A stretch of DNA of 22,719 nt from Rhizophagus sp. LPA8_4_AMF (taxonomy: Eukaryota > Glomeromycota > Glomeromycetes > Glomerales > Glomeraceae): positions 1 through 22,719 of the forward strand of contig JADRCO010001083.1 of assembly GCA_021464525.1 (NCBI GenBank), read 5' to 3'. A model generated the notes under the pieces. That model was not told the DNA's origin. It searched no databases and worked only from the letters and a program-made list of their open reading frames with translations. Shown here in pieces: positions 8,040 to 18,187 of the stretch; position 1 is the stretch's first letter, and each line of letters opens with the position of its first letter. The translations under genes were made by a program, and so were the position numbers.

Positions 8040-11000
8040 TTACATTCCTTTTAATATACTCCAAGCTTTTGTAGCTCTAATTTCACTTTCACTTAATGAT
8101 GGTGAATTATTACTGTCATTACAGCTATGTTGTTGATTATTATCTTCTACGTTTTCTTTATCATCACTATTATCATAATCACCTCCTACAATACTTTCAA
8201 GCATAACTAGTTTTTTTATAAATATATCACGAATATTTGTTATATCTTCAAATACCAAATTTTTTGATAATCGTCTTAAATATCTTGACCAGAGTGTTAT
8301 TGCACTTTGTAATCTTTCACTATCCAACATATTAGGCAGTTTATTATTCAATGTGGATGCGGTAGTAGATTTTGTGCTAGTTTTCGTTGTGGCGGAAGTT
8401 GATGTATTTTCAATATTATTTTCATTTCCATCTTCATTTTCAGTGGATTGTTTCGTGCTATTATTCAAGGTATTATTTAGAACATTCATAGAAGATGATA
8501 ATCCTTCAACAATTTTCCATCCTAAACTTTTTGCTTCTAATACAATCCATCCAACACAAAATTCTGTTAAGTAATGTATATCTTGTTCGATTTCAAAAGA
8601 GTAATAATTTAATTCTTCCAATGAACTATCATCGCCATTTCTTTGTTCTTTTCTTTGTGTTAAGGCAATGCTAGCTTTATTCGCACATCTCAATGATGCT
8701 TCGAGCTTACCTTGCATTAATAGCGCATAAGAAAGTAAACCCATAGCAATAATTTGTTTATCATTACTATTCTCATTTGATTTAAATCTTGGATAATCTT
8801 TAAGCCTATTAACAAGATTTTCTCCAAGCTTATTATGTTCTAAATAGAATGCCTCCATACAACATCCAACTAGTGCATACCAATGTGTGAATGAATTAGG
8901 TGTGGTATCTCTTACTAACTCAACAAAAGAAAATGACTGTTTAATTTTAATTTTCGGTGATGAAAACTTCTTTTTACCACCAAATTTAGTAGAAATAAAT
9001 TTATAAAAAGCTTGTTTAAGATATATCATTGCTTGTACGTCAGCCACAAGTGTCAAAGGAATCGTAATTTCTTTCGTTAATTCACCGGATGATTTTTCAA
9101 AAATAGAATCACGAATTCTATTAACAATTTCTTTCCACATTTCACTCTTTTGATCACAGTTTAATGCAATTTCAAGCCATTTCCCTCCTGTACCACTTTC
9201 AAGTACTTTTTCTTTGTTTGCTAATTTCCAAAAGTGTGCAACAACTCTTCCTGAAAGGAATGGGAAACTTGAAAGTCCGATATAACTTTGTAATGCTGCA
9301 TTGGCATAAATACGTGAAGAACTAAGAGATATATATTTCCTTGTCGAATACGAACTTTCCAATAGATTAATGGTACGTAAACAAGTGTAAAGGATTGATA
9401 GACGTGAAACCTTTTCATTACCACCGCATAATTCAACTTCACCTATTCTTCCCCATAATGCTACTTCAATAAGTCTTTCTTCATGATCTGTATGTGTGTA
9501 AGCAGATGTAATATCCCATCCCAAAAATCTTCTTAAAGAAAATTTAATGGATTCTGAAATAAGTCCAACAAAAATCTCAAATATATTAGAAGGTATCCCA
9601 TTTGAAAGACTTGTAAGGGATCCATAAAGTCCTTTAGCATCTTTAGATTTAGAGTTTAACGCAGATGTGATGATTGAATTTGATTTGCGTGAACGACGTG
9701 ATTGAATTGAAAATAATGAGGGTCGAAGAATGTAAGTTAAACATACAAGGAAAGTAAATATTCTTGCCAAATACCAAAGATCAATAGTAAGTACACCATC
9801 GTTGACGTCCAATGAATTTTTTTCAGCAACAGGTGTAGGAGAACTAGTCAATACACGACCTTCATGATGATGATCAATAGGATGAGATTGTGTAATATAA
9901 CTTGAGGGTGATGTAAAGAAAGTCATACACATGAATAAAGCCATTAAAGCTCTTGAACCAACTGGTGGAGTTGGGGGTGTATCATAATCTTGTTTTGGCG
10001 AACAAGGAGGAGATGAATCCGGAGAACCTTCGACCGACTTGGGAGGTGTATTGATATCAAGTTCATCACGTTCAGCCATATAAATATTATATAAATCAAT
10101 ACCACCAGGTAAAGCTTCAATTAATTTCATCAAGGTTTCATTTTCACGTTTGACTTTTTGATTATTATTTTTCAAGTAAGTAATATATTCGGTTGCTTTC
10201 CTAAGAATTGTCGCTTTATTCAATTTCGTAGCGGCAGGTATTCCATCAACTTCGTCGATATCGTCATCATCTTTACTATCCTTACTTTTGAGATGACAAA
10301 GTGCTGGGACAACATTTTTAAGATCATTAATACGATCATTAATATTATTTCTATAACGACGTTCAATGGCATTATGTGCAACTTTCTTTTGCTGCTTATT
10401 CGGTTGCGGTTGAATATTTTGTTGCGGTTGTGTATTCGTGATTGTCGATTTGAGACGATTTATAGGTAATTTAGCAGTAGAAGAGCCATCACGAACAAGT
10501 AAAGGCATATTTGTAAATTGAGAAGCTTCGATAATTCCATCAGGAACAAATTTTGTTGCGGAAGGATTAATAGTTTGATTCCAAGAACCCGGGTTAAATG
10601 CTAACATGGAGCCACTTGTTGCAAAATTTGAAGGTAAGTCCGAAGGAACGACGGGAGAACTAGGAACTATAATACTCTGAGTGGTGCCGTCATTACGCAT
10701 CATATTAGAAACCAGAGAAGTTGGTTCATCTTTAATTAATTGTTCTCCAGAAGGTCCGGAAGATTTTAATTCAGTGGAAGGTCTTTTAATAGATTTGCTG
10801 ATACTACCATTTAGACCTTTGCGTTTTTTCTTTAAGGACTTGTCAGGCGAAACAGAATCGCGGTCAACAACTGAATTAACACGTTTTCTATCAGTTTGTT
10901 GAGAAGTTAATTGATCAAAAAGAGATTCTTCCATAGAGGGATAACGACTAGAATCTTTCATTATAACATCATTTGACGATATAATAAAGTCTTGTAAATT

Positions 11001-11378
11001 ATTAAATTGTGGTGGTGATGTGTTATAAGAATTTGGCGAACTCAAAAAAGAATCGGGAGAGCTTAAAGAGGCTAAGATATCTGGAGAACTAAATAAGGGA
11101 TTATCAGGCGAAGTTGGTACCGAATATTGAAAATTATTAAAATCATCTATATTATTTGAAAAATTTTGGGTTTGACCAGAACTTCCTAAATTATTATAAT
11201 CATTATTTCCAGAAAAAATTGCTTGTATTTGTGCTTCAAATTCTGATAATGTAGTAGAAGGTGGTTGTGCTGTATTTGAATTATTATCAATAGTAGCAAA
11301 ATCATCAAAGAATGTAAGCAAACCCAAATCTTGGAATTCTGTTTGCTCCTCGTTAAGTAAAGGATCTGTTTCATACAT
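8040..11378 (-). CDS. sre1: SREBP/Sre1 precursor, membrane-bound bHLH-Zip sterol regulator
   Basis: A single uninterrupted 1112-residue frame starting at the first ATG. The N-terminus is acidic (LTFFDDFATID, about residues 20-30), as in activation domains, followed by an Asn/Ser-rich stretch with many SP sites (90-125). The bHLH-leucine zipper spans about 330-430. Its basic region AHNAIERRYRNNINDRI contains Tyr342, the tyrosine that lets SREBPs bind sterol elements as well as E-boxes. Two hydrophobic segments follow (about 474-493 and 530-553), separated by a short His-rich loop with GRVLTS, a possible luminal protease site. The long C-terminal part (560-1112) contains ALWGRIGEVELCGG and resembles the fungal Sre1 regulatory domain (DUF2014), which in the family binds SCAP/Scp1. 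By family knowledge, low sterol or oxygen releases the N-terminal factor from ER/Golgi membranes. Head-to-tail downstream of THO2 with a 426-bp gap. The family assignment is very secure; the processing route is inference. Confidence 0.95.
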   Translation of the reverse strand: MYETDPLLNEEQTEFQDLGLLTFFDDFATIDNNSNTAQPPSTTLSEFEAQIQAIFSGNNDYNNLGSSGQTQNFSNNIDDFNNFQYSVPTSPDNPLFSSPDILASLSSPDSFLSSPNSYNTSPPQFNNLQDFIISSNDVIMKDSSRYPSMEESLFDQLTSQQTDRKRVNSVVDRDSVSPDKSLKKKRKGLNGSISKSIKRPSTELKSSGPSGEQLIKDEPTSLVSNMMRNDGTTQSIIVPSSPVVPSDLPSNFATSGSMLAFNPGSWNQTINPSATKFVPDGIIEASQFTNMPLLVRDGSSTAKLPINRLKSTITNTQPQQNIQPQPNKQQKKVAHNAIERRYRNNINDRINDLKNVVPALCHLKSKDSKDDDDIDEVDGIPAATKLNKATILRKATEYITYLKNNNQKVKRENETLMKLIEALPGGIDLYNIYMAERDELDINTPPKSVEGSPDSSPPCSPKQDYDTPPTPPVGSRALMALFMCMTFFTSPSSYITQSHPIDHHHEGRVLTSSPTPVAEKNSLDVNDGVLTIDLWYLARIFTFLVCLTYILRPSLFSIQSRRSRKSNSIITSALNSKSKDAKGLYGSLTSLSNGIPSNIFEIFVGLISESIKFSLRRFLGWDITSAYTHTDHEERLIEVALWGRIGEVELCGGNEKVSRLSILYTCLRTINLLESSYSTRKYISLSSSRIYANAALQSYIGLSSFPFLSGRVVAHFWKLANKEKVLESGTGGKWLEIALNCDQKSEMWKEIVNRIRDSIFEKSSGELTKEITIPLTLVADVQAMIYLKQAFYKFISTKFGGKKKFSSPKIKIKQSFSFVELVRDTTPNSFTHWYALVGCCMEAFYLEHNKLGENLVNRLKDYPRFKSNENSNDKQIIAMGLLSYALLMQGKLEASLRCANKASIALTQRKEQRNGDDSSLEELNYYSFEIEQDIHYLTEFCVGWIVLEAKSLGWKIVEGLSSSMNVLNNTLNNSTKQSTENEDGNENNIENTSTSATTKTSTKSTTASTLNNKLPNMLDSERLQSAITLWSRYLRRLSKNLVFEDITNIRDIFIKKLVMLESIVGGDYDNSDDKENVEDNNQQHSCNDSNNSPSLSESEIRATKAWSILKGM

Positions 11379-11804
11379 TGTTCTTTAAGTTATAACAATA
11401 TTTACGAAAATTTATATGAAAGGAATATTTAAAAATGGTCTATTAGAAAAATTTAGGGGAAATATATAAATTTTCGACTAGTAAAAATAACTGGATGTAA
11501 AAAAGTGGCGTGAGCGGATCCAAGTTTTGTTTTAAAAAATTAAGAAATTGATTGGATATTGATGAATCAGGTCAGAAAATATCGTAACACAAAAAAAATC
11601 GAATTTCGATAGTTTTGATAACCACATTGAATTGTAAGTCATATGACAAAATTTACATTTTATTAAAATTTTTTATTTCTATGTGCTATTTACAGTACAT
11701 TATTAATTTTATTTTACCATTATTATTAATAATATGAATATAGATGCTAATTAATTTAAGAATTTTTATTTTATTTTTATTTTTTATTTTTTTCTTTGAG
11801 TTCA
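11379..11804. promoter_or_regulatory. SREBP promoter region / THO2 3' flank
   Basis: This 426-bp AT-rich stretch separates the SREBP start codon from the THO2 stop codon. On the minus strand it holds a TATA-like TTTATATATT (11461-11470) about 85 bp before the ATG and the sterol-element match at 11505-11513. The pyrimidine-rich run next to 11804 (plus strand) would be a purine-rich THO2 3' UTR. Confidence 0.45.
11505..11513 (-). promoter_or_regulatory. Sterol regulatory element-like TCACGCCAC
   Basis: Read on the SREBP-coding strand, the sequence is TCACGCCAC, a full match to the TCACNCCAC core of sterol regulatory elements. It lies 127 bp upstream of the SREBP ATG. SREBP genes in animals and sre1 in fission yeast activate their own promoters, so autoregulation is plausible. 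A 9-mer with one free position is short, and the call rests on location. Confidence 0.45.
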
Positions 11805-14800
11805 CTAATAATTTCTCCTTCGGTGCTTGTCTCCGCCTCCGCCGGGCTTTTTGCTTATTCCCGGATTATAATGACCATCAGGCACCAACAAATCCGAGAG
11901 ATGAGAAGGCACTGCTCGATTGATTTTTATTGGTGGCCGAGATGCAGGGGCAAGAACTTCGGGTTGGATCCGCTCCACAATCCTCTCCCCCGGACGCTCG
12001 ATCAATCGCTTCTTTGAATCGGGTTCTTCATCCCGATCATGATCGGTCCGATCTCTTTTCTTTCCTGGCACAAGGAGACGCTCGCGCTCGTCGCGCATTT
12101 GGCCCCTTCTTGATACGTCATCAATATGACGCCGTCCGTTGCGATGGCGATCACGTTCTACTTCTCTTTCGCGACGGTCTTCATCGCGGTTACTACGTTC
12201 ACGTCCTCTTTCTGTTTCTCTGCTTCGTTCTCGTTCTTTCTCCTTTCCTTTATCACGTTTATCTTCACGTTTTTCCTCTCGTCTTTCTTTATCTTCGCGA
12301 CGTTCTTCTCGTTCTTTTCGTTCTTTTTCTTTCATTCTCTCATCGCGATCTCTTAATTCTCTGTCTTTACCACGTGGATGATGATCCATTCTTTTCATTC
12401 GCTCATCACCAGGCTGTCTTTCTTTACTTGGTTTTCGGGCATCCTTTTTTTCAATTTCTCCGCCACGAGGAGGCATATCCGGAATTTTGTTTCTTTCCCT
12501 TCCCATTTTTTCTCGTTCGTGATGATCAAATTTTTTGATTTCTCTTTCGCGTTCGTGCTCCATTTTTTTGCCCAACTTATCTTTTTCGCGTTCATTGTGG
12601 ATGTCTTTTTTGTCTTTCATAATACGTTCTCGTTCTCTTTCACGTTCCTTTTCTCGTTCTTTTTCACGCAGCTGATTTCTAACATCTATAGGATTTCTTA
12701 TTTCCATCGGTTTATCAGGTAATGGATGAATTTGTCTCCTTGGACTATTGGTTCTAGCTGTTGCACGTGGGGATTGATGATCATCACGAACATTCGATAG
12801 AGGATTGATACGATAAGGTTGTGGAGTTGACGGGCGGTCAGGTTGCACAGTAGCTTTATTTTGCTGTACAGCTGAAGTAACATTTTTGAGAGCTGAATCA
12901 TTTTGATTAGTAACAGAATTCGAACCGTTTGAAGTTGTTTGTTGTTTAGGAGTTTGAAATTGCTTATAGGGAATCCATGACTTTTTCATACTCCTTAATT
13001 TGCCCAAATAACTTAATGCTAATACCTTGATATCTGATCTTTTTTCATTGTCCGCTATATTCTTTACGAATGATTCAACTTTCTTACCCATAGTTTCAAT
13101 GGCAGGAAAGTATTGAACTATTTCGCTTAGAACTATTATAGTATTTCGTACCGAAATGTATTCGATTGCAAGAAGACCCTGCTCAAAAGCCTTGAGAAGT
13201 TTTGAGTGCCATTTATAATAAACACGCCTAAAGTCTTCATATTGCAATAAATCAGTTTCAGCAATACTTGAAGGTTGTCTATTTAAAGCGCTCCATTTCA
13301 TTTGGAAACCGGGTATTCCTCTTCCTTTGCCTCTTTCTTCATATGCATTGGAATCCTTATGAAGAACGCTAAGAGATTTCAAACAGGTTTGTAAAAAGCG
13401 TCCATAATTACGAGCTTCAGCTTCTGTACATGTAAATGTAAGTAGTTGCACTTGATCTGCAAACACCCTATCATAGAGTGTAAGCGTTGAAAAATTCGCT
13501 GTACCAATTTCGTGCATCACTTCTATAAATTTTGCGCAAAAAACTGCATTATCTGCAGACATAATTAGTCGTGGGAAAAGACAATATTGCCAGAACTGTG
13601 TAATGATATCTTGGCGATTTGAGAATTGGCCAGAAAACCAATGATCTTTCTCTTTCATTAATCTTTGTCGAACACGTGAATTATGTTCAGGGTGTTGTCT
13701 ATATTCGTCTTCAAGTGCGTTAAAGATAGCCGTATACTTCTTAATATCTTGCGGCCTTTTCTTTTCTTCGGCAAACTTAAGTAATCCACGAGTTTCGCTT
13801 ATAGCCTTTTGATATTCTTGAGCCGGAAATTGAAGATCATACAATGAGAGTTGCCAAAAAGTTGTATAAAACTCTGGACTTATCCCATTCCATACGTGCG
13901 GTGGATGTATCTGCTGAACTTGCTCGATTACATCGCGTAAAGCAGGTTGCCAAATAATATTGTCGTTATCAACATCCATTGTCGTCTCATATTGTGATTT
14001 GATTAAATAATTTAATTTAGGACGTAATAGCATGAACGTATATTCCGGTTGAACTACGTATTTATTACACAATTCAATTATATCTGGAATCATCTTATGA
14101 TGTTCTTTCATATCAACGTTGAGGGCAAGAAATTCCATATATTGGACATAAGTGTTACGAACTGTGTCCAATTTTGCACCTAATTGTTTGAGATCAGATG
14201 ATGCTGATATCGAAAGTATGTTATTATCACCTGAAATAGGGAATGGAATTTTCTGACACATCTGTGCTATATAAAAGGCGAGCGGTGTCAAGAAACCAGT
14301 ATCTATAATAGTTTTAGCCAACCTTGCCGAACTACGCCGTACATTTTTGTTAAGATTGATGTTATATAATCTTGACTTCCTGAGAGTATCGAATCCGCTC
14401 ATTAGCAATACATCACTTTCAGATGGTATAACAGATAGCTCGATACCAGACAAATTGGTAATAAGTTGTGATATAACACACAAATCGACATCGTTATCAA
14501 GTTGAAGTTGATTAATAACATATTGTAAAATACTTCTGAGGTCGATTGGTTCATATTTCCGACAGATTTGTCCACAAAATAAAGAGATATTTTGTAACCA
14601 ATCAACCATATTGATCCCATCATCTTTAATCCTAGGCTTATCGCTAGCTAAAATTTCAAGCATAAGATAACTCAAGACATCATAAGCAAAATCGCTCAGA
14701 TATCTACAAGCTTCGACCACAGGAGTTATCATATTTGGATAACGTTGAACCTGGTCTAAAGCTATTGAATAAACAATGGCAGGGTTTCCCGTAGCCAATT

Positions 14801-16361
14801 TTGAAATTTCACGACCTTTCTGACGATAATTGTCATCAGTGATCCTTTTCATTATGCCTCTTGCTTTCCTAATTATATTAGTCTTTAAATCTTTTAAAGT
14901 TGGATGCAAATTATAACTCTCACTCTTCCATTCTCCGTAAATCCCGTACCTTATTTCGTATGGATAATGACATAACACATCCCAAAAATCAGTAATTACT
15001 CCTGGGTTCGTCTCACACATTGATATGCTTGGTAAAATTACAGATCTTATTATATCAAGCCAAGCTGTTTCCACTTGATAAATATTAGGGGTTGACCTTG
15101 AAATCGTGAGATTCCTAAGAGCGAGTCTAAGGATTTTAGTGAACAATATAATATCGTCATTAAAGAAGGGTGACACAAGATTTAACAATTCTCGACCTTC
15201 TTCAAGAATTAGTTCATCAATAGTGTTAAACATTGGTATGCTGTCCCTCCAACGATGATACCAAGATCCAGGGAAAGTTGGAGACTTTCTTGATCCTAAG
15301 ATATTCGGAGCTATTGGAGCATAAATTGGTTCAATAGATATGTGTAGTATTTCACAAACTTTATGAGCTATTTCCGGATGTATGTGAGGTAACTGATAAA
15401 TATAATATCGAGCGTGATATAAATCACCAATGCTAAGAAGAGCACAGGAAAGTCCAAGTTCATGTCTATGCTGAACCTCCAACAGGTTTTTCCATTCCAT
15501 TTCATCGGTTATTTCATCGACCATAATATGCGGATGAAGATCGCCAACACTAACAAGTCCTCGGTGTATTAAGAGAGCGGATACTTCATAAAGGGATTCA
15601 AACACGTTTGGCATCATGTCATCACCTTCGTATCTTTGATATTTAGTTCCAAGTAGCTGGGCACAAGAAGGATTTCCTAAATCATTTTCCCACATAAATG
15701 ATTGATCATGATTATTCCCATTAGAAACTTGTGGAGGCTCAGGTTTCCACGGAGAAATCTCCAATAAACGTAAAAAGAATTCGTGGTGCTCTCTAACATT
15801 AACTACAAATACGTCAAGAATCAAATCTAAGACCCTATTTGGATCAAGATGAAAGTACCCTATTAACATTTTAATTTGTTCAAGGAGACTATTTGCTCGT
15901 TCATTTAACGCCGCTTCAGTCTCGGCTATGTACTCTGGATCACAATGCTGAGCTAGTTCACATATTAACTTTGCATATCCTTCATTTTCTTCTCTTAACA
16001 GATTATACTTTTGTTGTTTATATAACATAGATGTGTTAATTCGTACAAGTCTTCGGTTGAATATCTTTTCGTCAACTAGACCAGTTGCAGCAAGTAAAGA
16101 AACCTCAAGTCTAGTCTTGAATTGTTTTATATCAATTATTTTCTTTGAAAAAATATATTTTACAATACTTGCGAGTTTTGTTCGGTATTCAGTATTTAAG
16201 TCATCCTGAAAAGTAGATTCGATATACCAGATGGTATCCAGTATTATGTCTTTGTCTGTCTCAGAGAGACTTTGTGAGTTTGAAAAAAGTTGATCAAGAC
16301 TGTTCAAAGGCTTCCTTCCTTGCACGATTTGAATAAAAGCTTGACGAAAAGTATCTTCCAT
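11805..16361 (-). CDS. THO2: THO complex subunit 2 (THOC2/Tho2), mRNA export scaffold
   Basis: An intronless frame of 1518 residues, close to human THOC2 in length. The N-terminal helical region includes YKQQKYNLLREENEGYAKLI (about residues 114-133), a signature of the THOC2 N-terminal domain. The middle Thoc2 region holds VVEACRYLSDFAYDVLSYLM (about 545-565). The Tho2 C-terminal domain spans about 820-1140, with WNGISPEFYTTFWQLSLYDL and later GIPGFQMKWSALNRQPSSI. From about residue 1210 the protein becomes a charged, disordered tail of K/R/E/D repeats (REKEREKERERERER), comparable to the RNA-binding tail of THO2. THO is the core of TREX: it associates with nascent transcripts in the nucleus, recruits the Sub2/UAP56 helicase and prevents R-loops. 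Start: first ATG. Same strand as SNAPC1 upstream (648-bp gap) and SREBP downstream. Confidence 0.95.
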   Translation of the reverse strand: MEDTFRQAFIQIVQGRKPLNSLDQLFSNSQSLSETDKDIILDTIWYIESTFQDDLNTEYRTKLASIVKYIFSKKIIDIKQFKTRLEVSLLAATGLVDEKIFNRRLVRINTSMLYKQQKYNLLREENEGYAKLICELAQHCDPEYIAETEAALNERANSLLEQIKMLIGYFHLDPNRVLDLILDVFVVNVREHHEFFLRLLEISPWKPEPPQVSNGNNHDQSFMWENDLGNPSCAQLLGTKYQRYEGDDMMPNVFESLYEVSALLIHRGLVSVGDLHPHIMVDEITDEMEWKNLLEVQHRHELGLSCALLSIGDLYHARYYIYQLPHIHPEIAHKVCEILHISIEPIYAPIAPNILGSRKSPTFPGSWYHRWRDSIPMFNTIDELILEEGRELLNLVSPFFNDDIILFTKILRLALRNLTISRSTPNIYQVETAWLDIIRSVILPSISMCETNPGVITDFWDVLCHYPYEIRYGIYGEWKSESYNLHPTLKDLKTNIIRKARGIMKRITDDNYRQKGREISKLATGNPAIVYSIALDQVQRYPNMITPVVEACRYLSDFAYDVLSYLMLEILASDKPRIKDDGINMVDWLQNISLFCGQICRKYEPIDLRSILQYVINQLQLDNDVDLCVISQLITNLSGIELSVIPSESDVLLMSGFDTLRKSRLYNINLNKNVRRSSARLAKTIIDTGFLTPLAFYIAQMCQKIPFPISGDNNILSISASSDLKQLGAKLDTVRNTYVQYMEFLALNVDMKEHHKMIPDIIELCNKYVVQPEYTFMLLRPKLNYLIKSQYETTMDVDNDNIIWQPALRDVIEQVQQIHPPHVWNGISPEFYTTFWQLSLYDLQFPAQEYQKAISETRGLLKFAEEKKRPQDIKKYTAIFNALEDEYRQHPEHNSRVRQRLMKEKDHWFSGQFSNRQDIITQFWQYCLFPRLIMSADNAVFCAKFIEVMHEIGTANFSTLTLYDRVFADQVQLLTFTCTEAEARNYGRFLQTCLKSLSVLHKDSNAYEERGKGRGIPGFQMKWSALNRQPSSIAETDLLQYEDFRRVYYKWHSKLLKAFEQGLLAIEYISVRNTIIVLSEIVQYFPAIETMGKKVESFVKNIADNEKRSDIKVLALSYLGKLRSMKKSWIPYKQFQTPKQQTTSNGSNSVTNQNDSALKNVTSAVQQNKATVQPDRPSTPQPYRINPLSNVRDDHQSPRATARTNSPRRQIHPLPDKPMEIRNPIDVRNQLREKEREKERERERERIMKDKKDIHNEREKDKLGKKMEHEREREIKKFDHHEREKMGRERNKIPDMPPRGGEIEKKDARKPSKERQPGDERMKRMDHHPRGKDRELRDRDERMKEKERKEREERREDKERREEKREDKRDKGKEKERERSRETERGRERSNRDEDRREREVERDRHRNGRRHIDDVSRRGQMRDERERLLVPGKKRDRTDHDRDEEPDSKKRLIERPGERIVERIQPEVLAPASRPPIKINRAVPSHLSDLLVPDGHYNPGISKKPGGGGDKHRRRNY

Positions 16362-17009
16362 TTTACAAATTACGGTGAAAATTTAGTCAACTTTAAAAAG
16401 TAATAAAAGGTTTAATTTGACAAGTACTTTTCAAATAAGTCGAGTAGGATTAGTTCTTTTTTTATTGTTTTAGTATAGTTTTGGTTAAAATGAACCTTTT
16501 TCGATTGCGAACTACTCAATTTACAAGTGTGAGAGAAGTTGAAAATAATTTACATTGATGACATCATAAAAATTCGAACATTGAAATTTATACTAATCAT
16601 GCGACAATATTTCGAAACTGCGCCACATACAAAGAACGAAATTTTAAAATTGGATTCATATTTGATTTGTAAATAAAGTATGATATTAAAGATATAAATA
16701 TGAATTTATATCAACTTTGCAAAAATTCAAATTCGCGTCTGAAACTTTTCTCCTAAATTTTAAAAGAATCACGTAATTTGTGAGCAATTCATAGCCGTAA
16801 TAATCAATATAAATTCATAATATATAAATCTTACACCGTTGAAAAGTCAAGTTTTTAACTTCCACCGATTTCTTTAATGAACTCAATCCGCGATATTTAA
16901 GCTATTGCTACAAATTAGATTAAAGAAATTCACGTTTTTAAATATAAATAACTTACCAATGTTATTTGTTACTTAAAATATCAAGTCCTATTGCAAGCCA
17001 ATTGAAAGA
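16362..17009. promoter_or_regulatory. THO2 promoter region / SNAPC1 3' flank
   Basis: 648 AT-rich bases between the SNAPC1 stop and the THO2 start. No ORF, RNA gene or repeat end is evident. A dyad ATGACATCAT (16557-16566) resembles a bZIP site and lies about 200 bp upstream of the THO2 ATG; its role is unknown. Confidence 0.35.
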
Positions 17010-18107
17010 TCAACTATCCTTTCTCGCTGTCCGATTTTCAAGAGATGATAAAACTTTTGCAGGTGGTGGCGGAGCTTTCATACTAAAAGTTCTAGATCTT
17101 TTCTCATCTCTTTCTGCTGCCTTTAATGTTGCTCTCAATGAAAATGGAACAAATTGGCGATTTGACCTCTGATATGATTGTAAACGCAATTCATTTCGGA
17201 CGTCAAAGGCAGTTCGTTGACATTCAACGTTTTTTGAATTTTCTTCTATCAAAGTTTTAGCTCTTGTCATATATTCAAACCGCTCAGCTTTCATGTTTTC
17301 TAATTTTACTTTAAGATTATCATTAAAGTATTCATTCGTTGCGCTCAATGGTTCCAACAATGTAAAGGGGTCAAATGGTTGTCCAATGGGATGATTATCT
17401 ATACGGCGACGAATTACTATATTAGAAGCAATTTTTGCCAAATCTGTGCCCATTAATTTGTTTCTTTTTGAATAATATTGTTGAGCTATATCATCTCCAT
17501 CTTCCAAAATATCCGTATTCCCTAGTCCACCAACTGGAGATATACTTATTTCGTGAATTATATTTTCGAAATCGTTTGTTGCTTTTCTTTTTATTCCTTT
17601 CTTTAATATTGTCCCACAGGGATCAATATCTGATACGAACTCGAAGACACGCTCCTTTCTCATTTTTTCATATATATAAACCGCATCATGAAGATCATAT
17701 TGTTTACAGTATTTGTAAAGTTCAAAAATCTGTTGCCATGTTGCATAAGTAAGGCGAATTCTCTCTTTAAGGAAAACTTCTGGTTGTGTGAAGTATAAAA
17801 GATATAATCCATATAATACGCCTAATTTTATCTCAAGCAAGCGCGTATTCATAACATTATAAGATAAGAAAATTTGATATAGCGTTTGCATGAACACCGG
17901 TCTGCCAAGTTTCTCTGGACAAGCGAAATGAATTAAAGAAAATGTTCTTTCTTTCCAAACATCAGTAAATGAAGTGAAATCATAAGCTTGCTTTTTTTGA
18001 TAAGAAATCATTAACGTTTTAACATCTTGCTCGAGAGCAGATCGGGAAATGACCTCAATTCCGAGAATAATCTGATCATTCTTTGTAGTATGTGCTTGGG
18101 AATTCAT
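17010..18107 (-). CDS. SNAPC1: SNAPC1/SNAP43-like snRNA-activating protein complex subunit
   Basis: An intronless gene of 365 residues. I take the first real ATG at 18107 (MNSQAHTTKN); the in-frame codon 6 nt upstream is TTG. Residues about 20-165 match the conserved SNAPC1 N-terminal region: an initial helix (LEQDVKTLMISYQ), FTSFTDVWKERTFSLIHF, then a helical repeat with IKLGVLYGLYLLYFTQP, IRLTYATWQQIFELYKYC and HDAVYIYEKMRKERVFEFV. In animals SNAPC1 pairs with SNAPC3 and SNAPC4 in the complex that binds the proximal sequence element of snRNA genes and serves RNA polymerases II and III. The C-terminal half is less conserved, basic and rich in short helices (LENMKAERFEYMTRAKTLIE). Divergent from LSC1 with 450 bp between start codons. 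Assignment is by motif pattern, without a search. Confidence 0.85.
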   Translation of the reverse strand: MNSQAHTTKNDQIILGIEVISRSALEQDVKTLMISYQKKQAYDFTSFTDVWKERTFSLIHFACPEKLGRPVFMQTLYQIFLSYNVMNTRLLEIKLGVLYGLYLLYFTQPEVFLKERIRLTYATWQQIFELYKYCKQYDLHDAVYIYEKMRKERVFEFVSDIDPCGTILKKGIKRKATNDFENIIHEISISPVGGLGNTDILEDGDDIAQQYYSKRNKLMGTDLAKIASNIVIRRRIDNHPIGQPFDPFTLLEPLSATNEYFNDNLKVKLENMKAERFEYMTRAKTLIEENSKNVECQRTAFDVRNELRLQSYQRSNRQFVPFSLRATLKAAERDEKRSRTFSMKAPPPPAKVLSSLENRTARKDS

Positions 18108-18187
18108 ATGCAAGAATTGACAATTAAAAGTATTTTTAATATCTTATACGTATGTATATAAATATTGTCTTGACAAGTTGGCTGTTA

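Noticed and set aside
8353-10902. Plus-strand frames opposite the SREBP gene (8353-8574, 10158-10469, 10681-10902)
   Set aside because: Shadows of the minus-strand coding sequence without recognisable domains.
11930-12722. Plus-strand open frames rich in R, S, F and L opposite the THO2 tail
   Set aside because: They are antisense to the K/R/E/D-rich codons of THO2 and arise from that repetitive composition.
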